This document shows positions 4,853-6,504 of a stretch of 6,504 nt of DNA, one piece after another. The DNA lies in assembly GCA_007570945.1 (NCBI GenBank), contig RKSH01000075.1, positions 1 to 6,504 of the forward strand, given 5' to 3'. Below the pieces are notes generated by a model. That model had not been told where the DNA came from, did no database searches, and saw nothing but the letters and a program-made list of their open reading frames with translations. A program made the translations under genes and the position numbers. Numbering within the stretch: the first letter of the stretch is position 1; every line of letters begins with the position of its first letter. The DNA is from Gammaproteobacteria bacterium. GTDB lineage: Bacteria; Pseudomonadota; Gammaproteobacteria; Arenicellales; Spongiicolonaceae.

Positions 4853-6409
4853 ATGCAGTTTCGCGACGGGCGCACCGCTGATGGCCTGGGCGCCGCCGGG
4901 GTGGTGACGGTGCCGCCGGGCGCGCCGGGGGCGGAGTTTTCGGTTGTGCCGCATCAGGATGGGCGCAAGGAGGATGCGGAGACCATTGTGGTGACGATAC
5001 GCATGCCGGCGGCGGGCGCGGGCGGCGGCGAGGCGTCCCTGGGGATGCCGACGATGGCGACGGCGGTGGTGGCGGCGAATGAGGCGACGTTGCGGGATGA
5101 GGGGATTTTGGCCGAGCAGATGACGGCGGTGGCGGCGGTGCTGGGGCGGGCGGCGGCGCTGGTGACGACATCGGTGATTCGGCAGCGGCTGTTGCAGAGC
5201 AGGAATGACCGCGCGGCGCTGTCGGTGGCGGGCCGGGATGTGGGGGCGGTGCCCGAGAGCGCCAAGGCCGAGGCCGCGGGTCCGTGGGCGCTCAACCCGG
5301 CGACGCGGGCGGTGGTGGCGGGTCAAAGGATGCATGGCGCCGGGGTGGAATCCGCCGATTGGCTGGAAAGCTCGTTTGCGCTGCCGCTGCTGGAGCGGCC
5401 GTCGTGGCATGCCGGCCGCGCGGCGCTGTGGGGCGCCGGGGCGACCGCGGCGGATGACGGGAGGATGGCATTGTCGCGGGGCGCGCTGTCATATGATGCC
5501 GATGCGACGGCGTTCCATCTGGGCGTCGATTGGGAGCGGGTCGACGGCAAGGTGGCGGGGTTTTCCATTGCCCGCACCCGCGGCAAGGCGCGCGCGTCGC
5601 AGACCATCGGCGGGATTGACATCAAGAACATCACCGAGAGCAGCCTCACCGGCGTGCATCCGTACGTAATGCGGCGGCTGGGCGAGAGGGCGCACGGCTG
5701 GCTGGCGCTGGGCTACGGCAGCGGCGAGGCGGAGGTGAGCGAGACGCAGTTCGCCACGTCCACCCGCCGCGCGCGCAGCGACCTGACCCTCACCATGGCC
5801 GCTTTCGGCGCGGCCTGGCAGCGGCCGGCGGACAACATCTGCGCCCCCTGGCCGGGGGCGCTGCCGGCGCCGCGCGCCTACGATTTTGCCGTGCGCGTGG
5901 ACGGGGTGATGACGCGCAGCGCCCTGGAGCGCGCCGCCTTTGACGACGGCAGTGTTCTGCCGGCGGCGGTGGCGGACACCATGCGGCTGGGCGTGGAGAC
6001 GGAAATCGGCCGCGCCTGGGAGTGCGAGGTCCACGCCTTGCGGGTGTTCGTCACCGCCGGCGTGCGCAATGATTCTCGCGATGCCCGCAAAACCACCGGC
6101 CCGGCGGCCGACCTCGGCGGCGGAATTCACTGGCGCCGGGGCGCCATCTTTGCGCTGCGCCTCCAGGGCAGCAGGCAGGCCCTCGGCAACGGCGGCGAGA
6201 GCTCCTGGAATGCGGAAATGCAGTGGATCGGCCGCGGCGAGGAATTCAGGCTCACCCCCTTCGCGCAACTGGCATCCGGCGTCGAAAGCCCCGCCTGGCA
6301 GGGCGGCGTCCGCCTCAGCGCGCGCCGCCTGAGCATGCAACTCGGCCTCGGCCTGGACGACGCCGGCGCCGACTACTCGCAACTGCTGCAGGGGGAAATC
6401 CGCTTTTAG
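4853..6409 (+). CDS. C-terminal part of a Calx-beta/autotransporter-barrel surface protein, probably interrupted
   Basis: The 518-codon frame encodes the end of a large outer-membrane protein. Residues about 15-50 (GVVTVPPGAPGAEFSVV, then DGRKEDAETIVVTI) are the last half of a Calx-beta domain, including the acidic loop. Residues 55-180 are a mostly helical Ala-rich linker. Residues about 185-518 fit an autotransporter-type barrel: AALWGAGAT, AFHLGVDWE, VHPYVMRRL, then GWLALGYGSGEAEV, with alternating amphipathic strands to a terminal GEIRF whose final Phe suits the barrel-assembly signal. Such barrels anchor repeat-rich adhesin-like proteins in Gram-negative bacteria. The frame starts in mid-domain without a signal peptide; the ATG at 4853 has no ribosome binding site and lies at the element border, and the frame closes at a TGA (4811-4813) upstream. 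It is therefore probably a non-expressed 3' fragment, with the 5' part expected beyond the element's left end. Confidence 0.85.
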   Translation: MQFRDGRTADGLGAAGVVTVPPGAPGAEFSVVPHQDGRKEDAETIVVTIRMPAAGAGGGEASLGMPTMATAVVAANEATLRDEGILAEQMTAVAAVLGRAAALVTTSVIRQRLLQSRNDRAALSVAGRDVGAVPESAKAEAAGPWALNPATRAVVAGQRMHGAGVESADWLESSFALPLLERPSWHAGRAALWGAGATAADDGRMALSRGALSYDADATAFHLGVDWERVDGKVAGFSIARTRGKARASQTIGGIDIKNITESSLTGVHPYVMRRLGERAHGWLALGYGSGEAEVSETQFATSTRRARSDLTLTMAAFGAAWQRPADNICAPWPGALPAPRAYDFAVRVDGVMTRSALERAAFDDGSVLPAAVADTMRLGVETEIGRAWECEVHALRVFVTAGVRNDSRDARKTTGPAADLGGGIHWRRGAIFALRLQGSRQALGNGGESSWNAEMQWIGRGEEFRLTPFAQLASGVESPAWQGGVRLSARRLSMQLGLGLDDAGADYSQLLQGEIRF

Positions 6410-6504
6410 GCGGAATCGTCCCCGCCGCCATCACCGCCGGTTTCGGGCAACTCCCGCGGCGCCCTTATTTTTGCCACGGTGACGGCGGTTCCCCTGGTCT
6501 GGAC
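6406..6504 (-). CDS. Possible 3' end of a convergent gene (partial)
   Basis: On the minus strand a frame open from the window edge for 32 codons ends with TAA at 6406-6408, overlapping the stop of the barrel gene tail to tail. The readable tail contains TAVTVAKIRAPRELPETGG followed by an acidic, Gly-rich end. This looks like a natural C-terminus, but it is too short to identify, and one other minus frame is also open for about 23 codons. Confidence 0.3.
   Translation of the reverse strand, partial: VQTRGTAVTVAKIRAPRELPETGGDGGGDDSA

Larger units (their letters stand above)
1..4857 (+). mobile_element. Mu-like transposable phage element, early region to putative right end (left end outside window)
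   Basis: Eight co-oriented genes follow the order of the phage Mu early region: transposase A, ATPase B, Gam-like protein, small early genes, gp16/GemA, Mor. The block ends in AT-rich DNA at 4568-4857 that holds same-orientation short repeats resembling transposase-binding sites, and beyond it a surface-protein gene starts in the middle of a domain. In Mu, mor is followed by the middle promoter, gene C, and the lysis, head and tail genes; none of these is present here. The right boundary is inferred from the composition change, the repeats and CA dinucleotides at 4849-4850 or 4856-4857. The left end, repressor and ner-type genes would lie upstream and cannot be seen. The identity as Mu-like is secure; the exact right boundary is not. 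Confidence 0.8.
4568..4857. other. AT-rich gene-free right-end region
   Basis: About 290 bases between mor and the surface-protein fragment. The first 100 bases are still GC-rich and include a 10-base direct repeat GCCAAGCCGC (4588-4597 and 4658-4667) and a weak hairpin. From about 4670 the DNA becomes strongly AT-rich, then switches back at about 4858. The AT-rich part holds three related minus-strand motifs, an 8-base inverted repeat (GGTAATTA 4710-4717, TAATTACC 4777-4784), a small dyad TTGGG-N9-CCCAA (4740-4758) and a repeated AATAATT (4735-4741, 4775-4781). A weak rightward promoter match, TTCCCA at 4752-4757 and AATAAT at 4775-4780 with 17 bases between, may be chance. I infer this is the element's transposase-binding end, possibly with a relic of a Mor-controlled promoter. 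Confidence 0.6.

Noticed and set aside
4810..4854. Promoter with TTGACT at 4810-4815 and CATAAT at 4849-4854
   Set aside because: The two hexamers are 33 bases apart, far too distant for a sigma-70 promoter.
5489..6382. Long minus-strand frame opposite the barrel gene
   Set aside because: Composition is typical of the antisense of a GC-rich gene and the opposite strand has clear barrel strands and a terminal Phe.
1..6504. tRNA, rRNA, CRISPR array, riboswitch
   Set aside because: No cloverleaf-like segment, regularly spaced repeat array or recognisable RNA motif was seen on either strand; GC-rich codon repetition explains the apparent GGCGG repeats.

Overview
The window carries the early region of a Mu-like transposable phage or phage-derived element from a GC-rich, Gram-negative, probably proteobacterial genome. 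The Gram-negative assignment rests on the outer-membrane beta-barrel gene at the right; the genus cannot be told from the sequence.

Layout: positions 1-4567 hold eight tightly packed genes on the + strand in the order seen in phage Mu. They are the DDE transposase A (5' end probably outside the window), the AAA+ target-selection ATPase B, a Gam-like DNA-end protector, three small unrecognised proteins, a gp16/GemA-family protein (DUF1018), and a Mor-family transcription activator. The last five junctions overlap or nearly abut (ATGA, ATGA, TAATG, and a 23-base overlap), so this reads as one translationally coupled early operon. Its logic would be replicative transposition (A+B), protection of DNA ends (Gam), host modulation (gp16) and a switch to middle transcription (Mor).

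Positions 4568-4857 contain no convincing gene. The base composition changes abruptly here, from very GC-rich to AT-rich. On the minus strand lie at least three similar copies of a CGTTT-N6/7-GAA motif in one orientation, the outermost next to possible TG/CA termini at 4849-4850 or 4856-4857. I interpret this as the transposase-binding right end of the element.

Positions 4858-6409 encode the C-terminal part of a large surface protein: the last half of a Calx-beta domain, a linker and an autotransporter-type outer-membrane barrel ending in Phe. It begins in mid-domain, with no signal peptide and no ribosome binding site, exactly where the AT-rich DNA stops. The simplest reading is a host gene interrupted by the element. 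A possible convergent gene ends at 6406.

The main point of interest is that, if 4857 is the real right end, the element carries only early genes. It has no lysis, head, tail or packaging genes, yet keeps a Mor activator. It could be a deletion remnant, a self-mobile Mu-like transposon, or a satellite relying on a helper phage. Four 8-base homopolymer runs at functionally sensitive points (two in A, two at gene junctions) could allow slippage or phase variation.
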